Below are positions 1-6,483 of a stretch of 14,258 nt of DNA, in pieces (position 1 is the first letter of the stretch; each line of letters begins with the position of its first letter). The stretch is from contig PMBV01000477.1 of the NCBI GenBank assembly GCA_003153055.1, positions 3,054-17,311 on the forward strand. The letters run 5' to 3'. This DNA is from Myxococcales bacterium. GTDB lineage: Bacteria > Myxococcota > Myxococcia > Myxococcales > Myxococcaceae. The translations under genes and the position numbers were made by a program. The notes beneath the pieces are model-generated. The model had not been told where the DNA came from, searched no databases, and saw only the letters and a list, made by a program, of their open reading frames with translations.

Positions 1-1220
1 GCACCTTCGACATCTCGGTGCTCGAGCTGGTCGACGGAGTCTTTCAGGTCAAGGCCGTGGGAGGCGACTCCGCGCTGGGCGGCGATGATTTCGATCGCGC
101 CATCGTCGAGAAGGTGGTCGCTCAGCTCGGGCTGGAGCGGCCCAACCACTCGCAGGTGGCCACGTTGCTCTTGCTGGCCCGGGCAGCCAAGGAGGCCCTC
201 ACCACCGTCGACCGAACCGACGTCGGGTTCGAGGGCCACACGGTGGCCGTCAGCCGGGCCGACTTCGAGGCCTGGATCAGCCCCTGGCTCAAGAAGACGG
301 GAGTGGCGGTCAAGCGGGCGCTCAAGGACGCGGGCGTGACCCCCGCCGACGTGAAGGGCGTCGTCCTGGTCGGCGGCTCGACGCGAGTTCCCGCGGTCCG
401 CGCCTACGTCGCCGAGCTGTTCGGGCAGCAGCCCCTGGCCGATATCGACCCAGACCAAGTGGTTGCGATGGGCGCGGCGATCCAGGCCGACCTCCTCACC
501 AATGAGGCTCGCCAAGACGAGGTGTTGCTCCTCGACGTCATTCCCCTCTCGCTGGGGCTGGAGACGATGGGCGGGGTGGCCGAGAAAGTCATTCCCCGCA
601 ACTCGAGCATTCCCACGGCCCAGGCGCAGATCTTCACCACGTTCCAAGACGGTCAGACCGGCATGGACATTCACGTGGTGCAGGGCGAGCGCGAGCTGGT
701 GAAGGACTGCCGTTCGCTGGCCCGGTTCCGCCTCTCGGGCATTCCCCCGCTCGGCGCTGGTCTGGGCCGGGTGCAGGTGACCTTCCGGGTGGACGCCGAT
801 GGCATCTTGTCGGTGAGCGCCAAGGAGCTCTCCACCGGCGTGGAGCAAAAGATCACCGTCAAGCCGACCCACGGGCTGACCGACGAGGAGATCGAGCAGA
901 TGCTCCTCGACTCCATCGACCACGCCGAAGAAGACGTTCAGAATCGTCTCTTGGTCGAGCAGCAGGTCGAGGCGAGACGCATGCTCCTCGATGCTCGAAA
1001 ACAGCTCGTACAGAACGGCGACCTGTTGAGCCCCGCCGAGCGGGCCGAGCTCGAGCGTGGTCTCGCCGACCTCGAATCGATGAAGGCATCGACCACCAAT
1101 CACGAGACGCTCAAGGCCGCGATTCAAGGTGTCGATACGCTGGCCAAAGCCTTCGTCGAGCGAATCATGAACCGAGCCATTGCCGAGGCAGCCGTGGGCC
1201 ACCGAATGGAGGATTTCTAA
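1..1220 (+). CDS. hscA: Fe-S assembly chaperone HscA (Hsp70 family), 5'-truncated
   Basis: The gene runs off the left edge. The reading frame is open from base 3 and gives 405 residues before the TAA stop. It begins inside the Hsp70 ATPase domain (TFDISVLEL, then GGDSALGGDDFD), continues through the VLVGGSTRVP phosphate-binding stretch, and ends with the substrate-binding and helical lid domains. Features that fit HscA better than DnaK are VVQGERELVKDCRSLARF, the LSGIPP segment and the lack of a disordered acidic DnaK tail. HscA is the ATP-driven chaperone that, with HscB, helps transfer Fe-S clusters from IscU to acceptor proteins in the cytoplasm. The ferredoxin start codon follows 3 nt after the stop, the usual isc operon order. 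The preceding isc genes would lie to the left of the window. Confidence 0.95.
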   Translation, partial: TFDISVLELVDGVFQVKAVGGDSALGGDDFDRAIVEKVVAQLGLERPNHSQVATLLLLARAAKEALTTVDRTDVGFEGHTVAVSRADFEAWISPWLKKTGVAVKRALKDAGVTPADVKGVVLVGGSTRVPAVRAYVAELFGQQPLADIDPDQVVAMGAAIQADLLTNEARQDEVLLLDVIPLSLGLETMGGVAEKVIPRNSSIPTAQAQIFTTFQDGQTGMDIHVVQGERELVKDCRSLARFRLSGIPPLGAGLGRVQVTFRVDADGILSVSAKELSTGVEQKITVKPTHGLTDEEIEQMLLDSIDHAEEDVQNRLLVEQQVEARRMLLDARKQLVQNGDLLSPAERAELERGLADLESMKASTTNHETLKAAIQGVDTLAKAFVERIMNRAIAEAAVGHRMEDF

Positions 1221-1223
1221 GGA

Positions 1224-1607
1224 ATGCCCCGCGTGACGTTCAAGAGCCCCCTGGCCGAGGTGCAGGTAGAAGCCGCGCCAGACGAGACCCTGCTCGAGGC
1301 GGCCGAGCGAGGAGGCGCCCAGGTGGGCCACTCCTGCGGCGGGGCCTGTGCTTGCTCGACGTGCCATGTGTGGGTGCGGCGGGGCCTCGAGTCGCTCTCC
1401 GAGCAAGAGGACGAGGAGATGGATCGCCTCGACCAGGCCTTCGACGTTCGGCCAGTCTCGCGGCTGGCCTGCCAGGCCAAGGTAGGCGCGGAGGACCTCG
1501 AGGTGTGGATTACCGAGGAGTCGCTGCGGGCCTTCATGGACGAGAACCCTGATCTCCGCCGCTCACTCGAGGCCGCCGGTACCTGGCCTCCTGGCAGCTT
1601 CAGCTAG
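1224..1607 (+). CDS. fdx: ISC-type [2Fe-2S] ferredoxin
   Basis: This 127-residue protein has the adrenodoxin/ISC-type cluster-binding pattern. Cys38, Cys44 and Cys47 lie in HSCGGACACSTCHVWV, and Cys83 lies in SRLACQAKV. The extra Cys42 matches the additional cysteine common in bacterial ISC ferredoxins. It donates electrons during Fe-S cluster assembly with IscS, IscU, HscA and HscB. The ATG lies 3 nt past the hscA stop, with GGAGG inside the hscA 3' end serving as ribosome binding site, so the two are cotranscribed and probably translationally coupled. The protein is about 15 residues longer than E. coli Fdx because of a C-terminal tail (DENPDLRRSLEAAGTW and onward). No iscX-like gene follows; the tRNA gene comes next. 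Confidence 0.93.
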   Translation: MPRVTFKSPLAEVQVEAAPDETLLEAAERGGAQVGHSCGGACACSTCHVWVRRGLESLSEQEDEEMDRLDQAFDVRPVSRLACQAKVGAEDLEVWITEESLRAFMDENPDLRRSLEAAGTWPPGSFS

Positions 1608-1644
1608 GTTCGGGCCGGTCAGGGAGGCGGTGAGGTTTCCGTCG

Positions 1645-1673
1645 TTGACAGGCAGGGCGCGCTTCCGTACAAG
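1645..1673 (+). promoter_or_regulatory. sigma70-like promoter of tRNA-Leu
   Basis: A perfect -35 box TTGACA (1645-1650) is followed after exactly 17 nt by a -10-like box TACAAG (1668-1673, four of six matches to TATAAT). Transcription would begin near 1680, a few bases before the mature tRNA at 1686. The discriminator region is GC-rich (GCGCGCTC), as is common for stable-RNA promoters under stringent control. The assignment rests on position and consensus only. Confidence 0.7.
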
Positions 1674-1678
1674 CGCGC
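1657..1678. promoter_or_regulatory. 8-bp palindrome overlapping the tRNA promoter -10 box
   Basis: GCGCGCTT (1657-1664) and AAGCGCGC (1671-1678) are perfect reverse complements around a 6-nt loop. The element could act as an RNA hairpin that ends the isc operon transcript, although no T-run follows. It could also be a DNA operator over the tRNA promoter, because it covers the -10 box. The sequence does not distinguish these options. Confidence 0.45.
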
Positions 1679-1685
1679 TCGCTTC

Positions 1686-1769
1686 GCCCAGGTGGCGGAA
1701 TTGGTAGACGCGCTAGATTCAGGGTCTAGTGCTGGCAACAGCGTGGAGGTTCGAGTCCTCTCCTGGGCA
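1686..1769 (+). tRNA. tRNA-Leu (anticodon CAG)
   Basis: The gene is 84 nt from acceptor to discriminator base. The 7-bp acceptor stem is GCCCAGG paired with CCTGGGC, with discriminator A1769. The anticodon arm is CTAGA-TTCAGGG-TCTAG, so the anticodon is CAG, reading CUG, the usual major leucine codon in GC-rich genomes. A long variable arm marks it as a class II tRNA, and the T arm is GGAGGTTCGAGTCCTC. The 3' CCA is not encoded (the genome reads A-C-A-A), so it must be added after transcription. Confidence 0.97.
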
Positions 1770-1774
1770 CAAGT

Positions 1775-1815
1775 GGGGGAACCGGCGATGAGTCGGTTCC
1801 CCCGTTTTCTTTCCT
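1775..1815 (+). terminator. Intrinsic terminator of tRNA-Leu
   Basis: GGGGGAACCG (1775-1784) pairs perfectly with CGGTTCCCCC (1794-1803) to form a 10-bp stem with a 9-nt loop. GTTTTCTTTCCTT follows. It sits 5 nt after the tRNA, where a Rho-independent terminator is expected. It ends only about 20 nt before the start codon of the next gene. Confidence 0.9.
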
Positions 1816-1823
1816 TGAGGCCC

Positions 1824-2339
1824 ATGCGCCAGATCTTGCCCCTGCTGCTCGCCGTCACGGCCTGCGTCGACACGGTGACCGAGCAACTCGACGGACAGCT
1901 CGTGCAAGTGGAAGTCGTCACCTCGAGCGACAGCTGTGCCCCAGCTCGAGTGTCGGGCGACGGCGGGGTTCAGTTCCTCGCCACTCGCGCCGATGGCTCG
2001 CTGGTGCTGACCGTGGCGCAGTCGGTTCAATACGGCCCCCTGCGCGACGGCGGGGCCCTCGACAGCACCCGGCTGCTCCACCTGCCCGCGCTCGACGACA
2101 ACGTCCAGTTGGGGGCGGAGTCGGGGTGTGGCCTGTTCGGCAGCCTTCGGGCCTCCACCGACGGCGGCGTCTTGCTGGAGCAGCGCTTCCCCGGAATGGC
2201 CGAGTGTCCCTCCGGCCCCCTCTGGCTGCCGGCGACGGCGTGCACGGCCACCCGGGTGCTGACGTTGAGGCCACTGGGGGCGTGCCGACTGGAGTGCATT
2301 CGTCTCAGCACCTCGAGCGAGGTCAGCTGCGAGTGCTAG
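1824..2339 (+). CDS. Cys-rich hypothetical lipoprotein
   Basis: This is a 171-residue protein with a short hydrophobic signal (MRQILPLLLAVTAC) ending in a lipobox-like V-T-A-C, so Cys14 would be the lipidated residue. The mature part holds eight more cysteines (38, 102, 128, 140, 154, 158, 169, 171), five of them in the last 50 residues. An even number fits disulfide pairing outside the cytoplasm. I recognise no domain or family. An in-frame ATG at 1788 would give a longer N-region (MSRFPRFLSLRP before MRQ) but lies inside the tRNA terminator hairpin, so I prefer 1824. No promoter is visible between the terminator and the start codon. The gene converges on the histidine kinase gene across an inverted repeat. 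Confidence 0.72.
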   Translation: MRQILPLLLAVTACVDTVTEQLDGQLVQVEVVTSSDSCAPARVSGDGGVQFLATRADGSLVLTVAQSVQYGPLRDGGALDSTRLLHLPALDDNVQLGAESGCGLFGSLRASTDGGVLLEQRFPGMAECPSGPLWLPATACTATRVLTLRPLGACRLECIRLSTSSEVSCEC

Positions 2340-2340
2340 G

Positions 2341-2498
2341 TCTCGGCACAGGTTGTGTGGAGATTCCGACACGTATTCGTAGGCCAAGCGCAGCGCAGGG
2401 GCCTTGAGGGCGCCTGAGGCACCGACAAAGCACAAAGCCCATACGTTGCGCTGGGCCTACCAACACGTGTCGGAATTGCCGAACAAACTGTACCTAGA
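2341..2498. repeat. Large imperfect inverted repeat (two 67-nt arms)
   Basis: The reverse complement of 2341-2407 aligns without gaps to 2432-2498. By hand count 52 of 67 positions match. The best conserved block is ACGTGTCGGAAT, preceded by GGCCTAC. A 24-nt spacer (2408-2431) separates the arms. The repeat fills nearly all of the gap between the lipoprotein stop (2339) and the histidine kinase stop (2506). It could fold into a long hairpin on either strand and stop converging transcription, or be two copies of a dispersed repeat in opposite orientation. No transposase is nearby and no flanking target duplication was recognised. Confidence 0.75.
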
Positions 2499-2505
2499 CT
2501 CGTCC

Positions 2506-4467
2506 CTACCTGCTGACGAGCTGGCCCAGCGCGTGCCGGAGCTCAGCCTCGCCGAACGGCTTATCAAGGCGGCCGATCTGGAGGGCGACGAGCTGCGGCT
2601 GGAGCTCCTCGGGTACGTTCCCCGACATGATGATGATGGGCAGCGTCGGGTGCTTCTCGCGCAACCTGCGGGCGAGGGTCAGCCCGTCCATCCCAGGCAT
2701 GGCCAGATCGCTCAGCACCACCTCGGGAAGCTGGGCCTCCAGCTGAACCAAGGCCTCGGCACCCGAGCCAACAGCCAACACCTCGAAGCCCAAGTGCTTG
2801 AGCTGCCGGGCCAGGGACTTACGAACGATGGGCTCATCTTCGACGAGCAACACTCGCCGGATCGCCAGAGGAGCTGCTGGGGAGCGCGCCGCGACCGGCT
2901 CGGGCTTCGACGCCGGCACGGTGAGCACCACCTCGGACCCACGACCGAGCTCCGATTCGAGGCGAATGGACCCCTCGTGGGCCCGCACTGCCTGGGCCAC
3001 CTGCGAAAGCCCCAGCCCCGTACCTTTGCCCAGCTCCTTGGTGGTGAAGAACGGGTCGGCGGCCCGTCGGCGCACCTCCTCGGACATGCCCGCACCTGTG
3101 TCTCGGACGACGAGGTGGAACTCCGCCACGCCCCGCTCCAGGTGAATGTCGAGCCCACCACCCCCCGGCATCGCGTCGCTGCCATTGACGCCGAGATTGA
3201 TGATCGCCCGTTCCCACTCGCTCCGTTCCCCCTCGATGATGCAGGGCACCTCTGGAAGCGACAGCGTGATCCGAACTTGCACTGGCAGGGCACGCTCCAG
3301 CAACCGCACCGCGTCCCGCACCACGTCTCGGAGGTCGAAGCACGCCTTCTCCACCGCCCCGTCTCGAGAGAGGCGGAGCAGGCTCTGCACCACCTCCGTG
3401 CCGTAGGTGGTCGCCCGGCTGATGTCGTCGACGGCCTCGTTGGCCGCGACGCTCCCCCCTGCGCGGATCTCCGTGCGCAGCCCGTCGAGGGTCGAGCCCA
3501 TGGCGGCCAACATGTTGTTGAGATCGTGGGCCACTCCACCAGCGAGGCGGGCGACGGTGCCGAGGCGCTCAGCCTCGTGCAGCATGCCACTGACCTTGGC
3601 CCGTTCGAGCCCGTGATCCGCGGTGAGCCGGAGGTCGCGCATGGAGATCAACACCAACGTCCCTTCTCCCCCTCGCGATGCCAGGAGCTCGACGGGCACC
3701 GCTTCGGATCGCGGCGCCAAGAGCCCCAGCTGCGTCACCACGGAGCTCGACCGACTGGCCAGCTGCTCGATGACCAGGCTCGCCCGCCCTCGGTCTCCTG
3801 GCGAGAACAGCTCCTCGGCCTTGCGCTCGAGCAGCTCGGAGCGGCTGTGCCCTGTCAGCTCACACAGACCATCGGTGACCTCCACCAGCCGCCGGTTTCG
3901 ATCATCGACGATCATCGCCGGCTCGGCCATCGCGCGAAAGAGCCCGGTGAAGGGCTCGGCCTGCTGGATTCGATCACCCAGCGCCCCACGCAGATCAGTG
4001 ATGTCTTCGATGGCCAGCAGCAGCGACTCGTCGTCGAGCTTGAGCAGCCGGAGGCGGGCCCAGCCGCGCTCTCCACCCCAGCGCCGAATCGAGAACTCGG
4101 CGGGGAGCGATCGCTGGAGAAAGAGCGCCCATTTCGGGAGGTCGGCAGCGGGGAGGAACTGCGAGAAGGGGACGCCGAACAGGAGCCTCGCCGGTGCGCG
4201 GAGGAACTCGGCGGCCGCCACGTTGGCCTCCAAGATGAGCTGAATCGAATCGAGCACCACCAGCCCCACCGGCGCGCTCTTGAACAAGTGCTCGTACCGG
4301 TGCTTGGCTGCTTCGGTGGCCACCTGCGCCCGCTGGAGCTCCTCCGCCTGCAGCTTGAACTCGACCTCGATCACCCGCAGCTCTTCGAGCGCAGCCGTTC
4401 CTTCGGGACTTGACCCGAGCGCTTCCATCGCTCTTCGTCGCAACAGCGAGAAGCGTGTGCTGTCCAT
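2506..4467 (-). CDS. Hybrid histidine kinase (PAS-PAS-HisKA-HATPase-REC)
   Basis: The gene encodes 653 residues from the ATG at 4467 (MDSTRFSLLRRR). A helical, probably coiled-coil segment (about 25-55) is followed by two PAS-like regions (about 58-155 and 170-275). The dimerisation/phosphoacceptor helix is AGGVAHDLNNMLAAM with His314. The ATP-binding domain has the N box NLGVNGSDAM (Asn428), DTGAGM and GTGLGL. The C-terminal receiver has Asp587 in LSDLAMPGMDG and the conserved Lys in DKPF. There is no transmembrane segment or signal peptide, so it is a cytoplasmic sensor. A hybrid kinase with an attached receiver and no output domain normally passes phosphate through a phosphotransfer protein to a separate regulator; neither is in the window. 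The gene is last in the minus-strand run, 47 nt after the phosphomevalonate kinase stop, so it may also have its own promoter. The frame stays open upstream to 4575, but that would overlap the preceding gene. Confidence 0.93.
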   Translation of the reverse strand: MDSTRFSLLRRRAMEALGSSPEGTAALEELRVIEVEFKLQAEELQRAQVATEAAKHRYEHLFKSAPVGLVVLDSIQLILEANVAAAEFLRAPARLLFGVPFSQFLPAADLPKWALFLQRSLPAEFSIRRWGGERGWARLRLLKLDDESLLLAIEDITDLRGALGDRIQQAEPFTGLFRAMAEPAMIVDDRNRRLVEVTDGLCELTGHSRSELLERKAEELFSPGDRGRASLVIEQLASRSSSVVTQLGLLAPRSEAVPVELLASRGGEGTLVLISMRDLRLTADHGLERAKVSGMLHEAERLGTVARLAGGVAHDLNNMLAAMGSTLDGLRTEIRAGGSVAANEAVDDISRATTYGTEVVQSLLRLSRDGAVEKACFDLRDVVRDAVRLLERALPVQVRITLSLPEVPCIIEGERSEWERAIINLGVNGSDAMPGGGGLDIHLERGVAEFHLVVRDTGAGMSEEVRRRAADPFFTTKELGKGTGLGLSQVAQAVRAHEGSIRLESELGRGSEVVLTVPASKPEPVAARSPAAPLAIRRVLLVEDEPIVRKSLARQLKHLGFEVLAVGSGAEALVQLEAQLPEVVLSDLAMPGMDGLTLARRLREKHPTLPIIIMSGNVPEELQPQLVALQIGRLDKPFGEAELRHALGQLVSR

Positions 4468-4514
4468 GGTTCGACCGCGACCCCTCGCAGAAGGATAAGA
4501 CCCATTCGGCGAAT

Positions 4515-5579
4515 TCACACCCAATGTATGAGTGGTGGCTCCCCTCTGGGTTCCGCTCGAAGACCAGCGGCCCACTCGATTCTTCCCGCGATGATCCCGC
4601 GAGACTGGAATGCCCCCAGAAGTCGCTCGGCAGATTCATGATCTGGAGCAACCAGCAGACAACCATCGCCTCCTCCGGCACCGCTCTGCTTGCCTGTGCA
4701 CCCTTGGCCCTCTGCGATGGCGAGCAGTCTGTCGAGGGGCGCGCTGGGCGCGGGAGCGAAGTCGGCCAGCAGCCGCTGAAGCTCGACGGTGGCGCCACGC
4801 ACGGCGGCGAAATCGCCCCGCACCAGCCCTTGCTCCAGGGCATCGCCGAGGGCGTCGCTGGCGCTGACGAAGGCGGCCCTCTGATGGGCCGTGCGACGAG
4901 CCTCCACCTGCCCCACGAGCTTCACGGTCGACGCGCTCTCCCCACTGAAGGCGTACAGGAGCGGGAGCTCGGGCTTGCCCAGGCGGAGCACATCGACCGC
5001 TGGAGCCTGCGCCAGGGCGGTACCCAGGGCCCCGGCGACGCTCGCCTCGATCAGCGGACCGACCTCGAAACGCCGATAGCGGACAAACCCTCCGCAAAAC
5101 GAAGCCGCCACGTCTCCGCCACTGCCCTTTCCACCCTGGGCCTCGGCGTGAGCGGTCAGGGCGAGCTTGAGGCTGTCGAACGAACCCTCGGTCGCCCAGC
5201 GAACGGCCTCCGAGGCGAGCACGACAGCCCGGGCACTGCTCCCCAGACCGAGCTTGTGGCCCCCGCTGGTCGGTGACGTACCAAAGGCGACGGTGAAGCC
5301 GGTGGTCTCCCGACCGATCGCTCGAAGGGCGAGATCGATGGCGCGGGCGACGAAGTGAAAGGGAGCGTCCACCAGCCCCTCCCAGTGGACCCCCGCGGGG
5401 GTGCTCTCTCCTGCCAGCCGCCCCGACTCGAGGACGATCTCGACCCGCCGGTCACCTCGGCGGCGGCACAACGCCGCGACCCGCTGCCCCACCGCGAGCA
5501 CTCGGGCCGTCCCGCCCCAGAGCACCGCGTATTCACCCGACACGAACAACTTGCCTGGAGCCGACAGAGCCCGATCCAC
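4515..5579 (-). CDS. Phosphomevalonate kinase (GHMP kinase family)
   Basis: This 354-residue protein starts at a GTG one base after the psuG stop; GGAAG in the psuG 3' end can serve as ribosome binding site. GHMP motifs are in order: APGKLFVSGEYAVL (7-20), the phosphate-binding loop KLGLGSSAR (109-117), and SGAGGGDG (299-306). GKGSGGDVAAS (151-160) carries Asp156, aligning with the conserved Gly-Asp of the family. The GEYAVL start and K-x-GLGSSA loop fit phosphomevalonate kinase better than mevalonate or homoserine kinase. The enzyme makes mevalonate 5-diphosphate from mevalonate 5-phosphate and ATP in isoprenoid synthesis. No other mevalonate pathway gene is in the window, so a different GHMP substrate is possible. 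It is translationally coupled to the pseudouridine-phosphate glycosidase. Confidence 0.8.
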   Translation of the reverse strand: MDRALSAPGKLFVSGEYAVLWGGTARVLAVGQRVAALCRRRGDRRVEIVLESGRLAGESTPAGVHWEGLVDAPFHFVARAIDLALRAIGRETTGFTVAFGTSPTSGGHKLGLGSSARAVVLASEAVRWATEGSFDSLKLALTAHAEAQGGKGSGGDVAASFCGGFVRYRRFEVGPLIEASVAGALGTALAQAPAVDVLRLGKPELPLLYAFSGESASTVKLVGQVEARRTAHQRAAFVSASDALGDALEQGLVRGDFAAVRGATVELQRLLADFAPAPSAPLDRLLAIAEGQGCTGKQSGAGGGDGCLLVAPDHESAERLLGAFQSRGIIAGRIEWAAGLRAEPRGEPPLIHWV

Positions 5580-5580
5580 G

Positions 5581-6483
5581 TCACTTCCACCCGAGGCTCA
5601 ACGCGAGCTTCGCTGCGAAGGAGGCGTTGTGCTCGAGGAGGGCGAGGTTCGCCTTGAGCGCTCTCCCCTTGGTGCGACGACCGAGCTCGGAGAGGAGAAA
5701 AGGCGTCACCGCTTTGCCGGTGATTCGCTTCTTCCGAGCCACCGCGAGGGCGGCCTTGACGTGTTTCTCAACCTCCGCCCGCTTCAGCGCCGTGGCCTTG
5801 GGAGGAGGCAAGGCGAACACCACCCCTCCCTGACCGAGCTCACGCCGCGCCCGGATGATCGCCGCCCCCTGTTCCGCGGTGTCGACCCGATGCTCGAGTC
5901 GAAGGCCAGTCTCTCGAGTGTAGAAGCCAGGGAGCTCGTCGGTGCCCACGCCCACCACCGGAACCCCCAAGGTCTCGAGCAGCTCCATGGTCTTGGGGAG
6001 ATCGAGCACCGACTTCGCCCCCGCGCACACCACGGCGACGGGCCAGCGGGCCAACGCGAGCAGATCCTGCGAGACATCGAAGTCCACCTCGGCGCCTCGG
6101 TGCACCCCCCCGAGCCCTCCGGTGGCGAAGACAGCGATGCCCGCGGCGCTGGCCATCTCACAGGTCGCGCTCACCGTCGTCCCTCCGGTGCGGCGGAAGG
6201 CGACCGCGATCGACAGGTCTCGGGACCCCAGCTTCATCAGGCCCTCGCCCTCCGTCAGCACCTTGAGATCGTCTTCTTCGAGCCCCGCGCGGGGCTGCCC
6301 ATTGATGACCGCCATCATCACCGGCACGGCACCGACCTCACGGACCGCCGCGGCACAGCGACGGGCGGCCTCGAGGTTGTGCGGCATGGGGAGCCCCTGA
6401 GCCAAGACCGATGTCTCGAGGGCCACCATCGGCTTCAACGTTCGCCGGGCGGCTGCTACCTCCGCGGAATAGCGCAGTTTCAA
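5581..6483 (-). CDS. psuG: Pseudouridine-5'-phosphate glycosidase
   Basis: The 300-residue product covers the full PsuG family length. The start is taken as the TTG whose last two bases share the TGA stop of the upstream FHA gene (TTGA overlap); it gives MKLRYSAEVAAARR, matching the family N-terminus. Motifs include VALETSVLAQGLP (Glu23), FATGGLGGVHRGAE (119-132), Asp140 in the expected metal-ligand position, VVCAGAKSVLDLP with Lys157 at the Schiff-base lysine position, and TPFLL near the C-terminus. The enzyme reversibly splits pseudouridine 5'-phosphate into uracil and ribose 5-phosphate, in the cytoplasm. The usual partner, the PfkB-type pseudouridine kinase PsuK, is not adjacent; the neighbouring kinases belong to the GHMP and deoxynucleoside kinase families. 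The open frame extends upstream to 6774, but that part overlaps the regulator gene and does not resemble the family. Confidence 0.93.
   Translation of the reverse strand: MKLRYSAEVAAARRTLKPMVALETSVLAQGLPMPHNLEAARRCAAAVREVGAVPVMMAVINGQPRAGLEEDDLKVLTEGEGLMKLGSRDLSIAVAFRRTGGTTVSATCEMASAAGIAVFATGGLGGVHRGAEVDFDVSQDLLALARWPVAVVCAGAKSVLDLPKTMELLETLGVPVVGVGTDELPGFYTRETGLRLEHRVDTAEQGAAIIRARRELGQGGVVFALPPPKATALKRAEVEKHVKAALAVARKKRITGKAVTPFLLSELGRRTKGRALKANLALLEHNASFAAKLALSLGWK

Noticed and set aside
2341..2498. Inverted repeat as ends of an insertion sequence
   Set aside because: The arms are only 24 nt apart with no transposase between or beside them, and no target duplication was recognised.
2404..4413. 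669-codon open frame on the plus strand
   Set aside because: It lies antisense to the histidine kinase gene, whose motifs are clear. Its residues show no domain and an odd His/Gln/Arg-rich composition typical of shadow frames in GC-rich DNA.
4515..5579. The GHMP kinase acting as the missing pseudouridine kinase
   Set aside because: Pseudouridine kinases belong to the PfkB family. The motifs here are plainly GHMP and closest to phosphomevalonate kinase.
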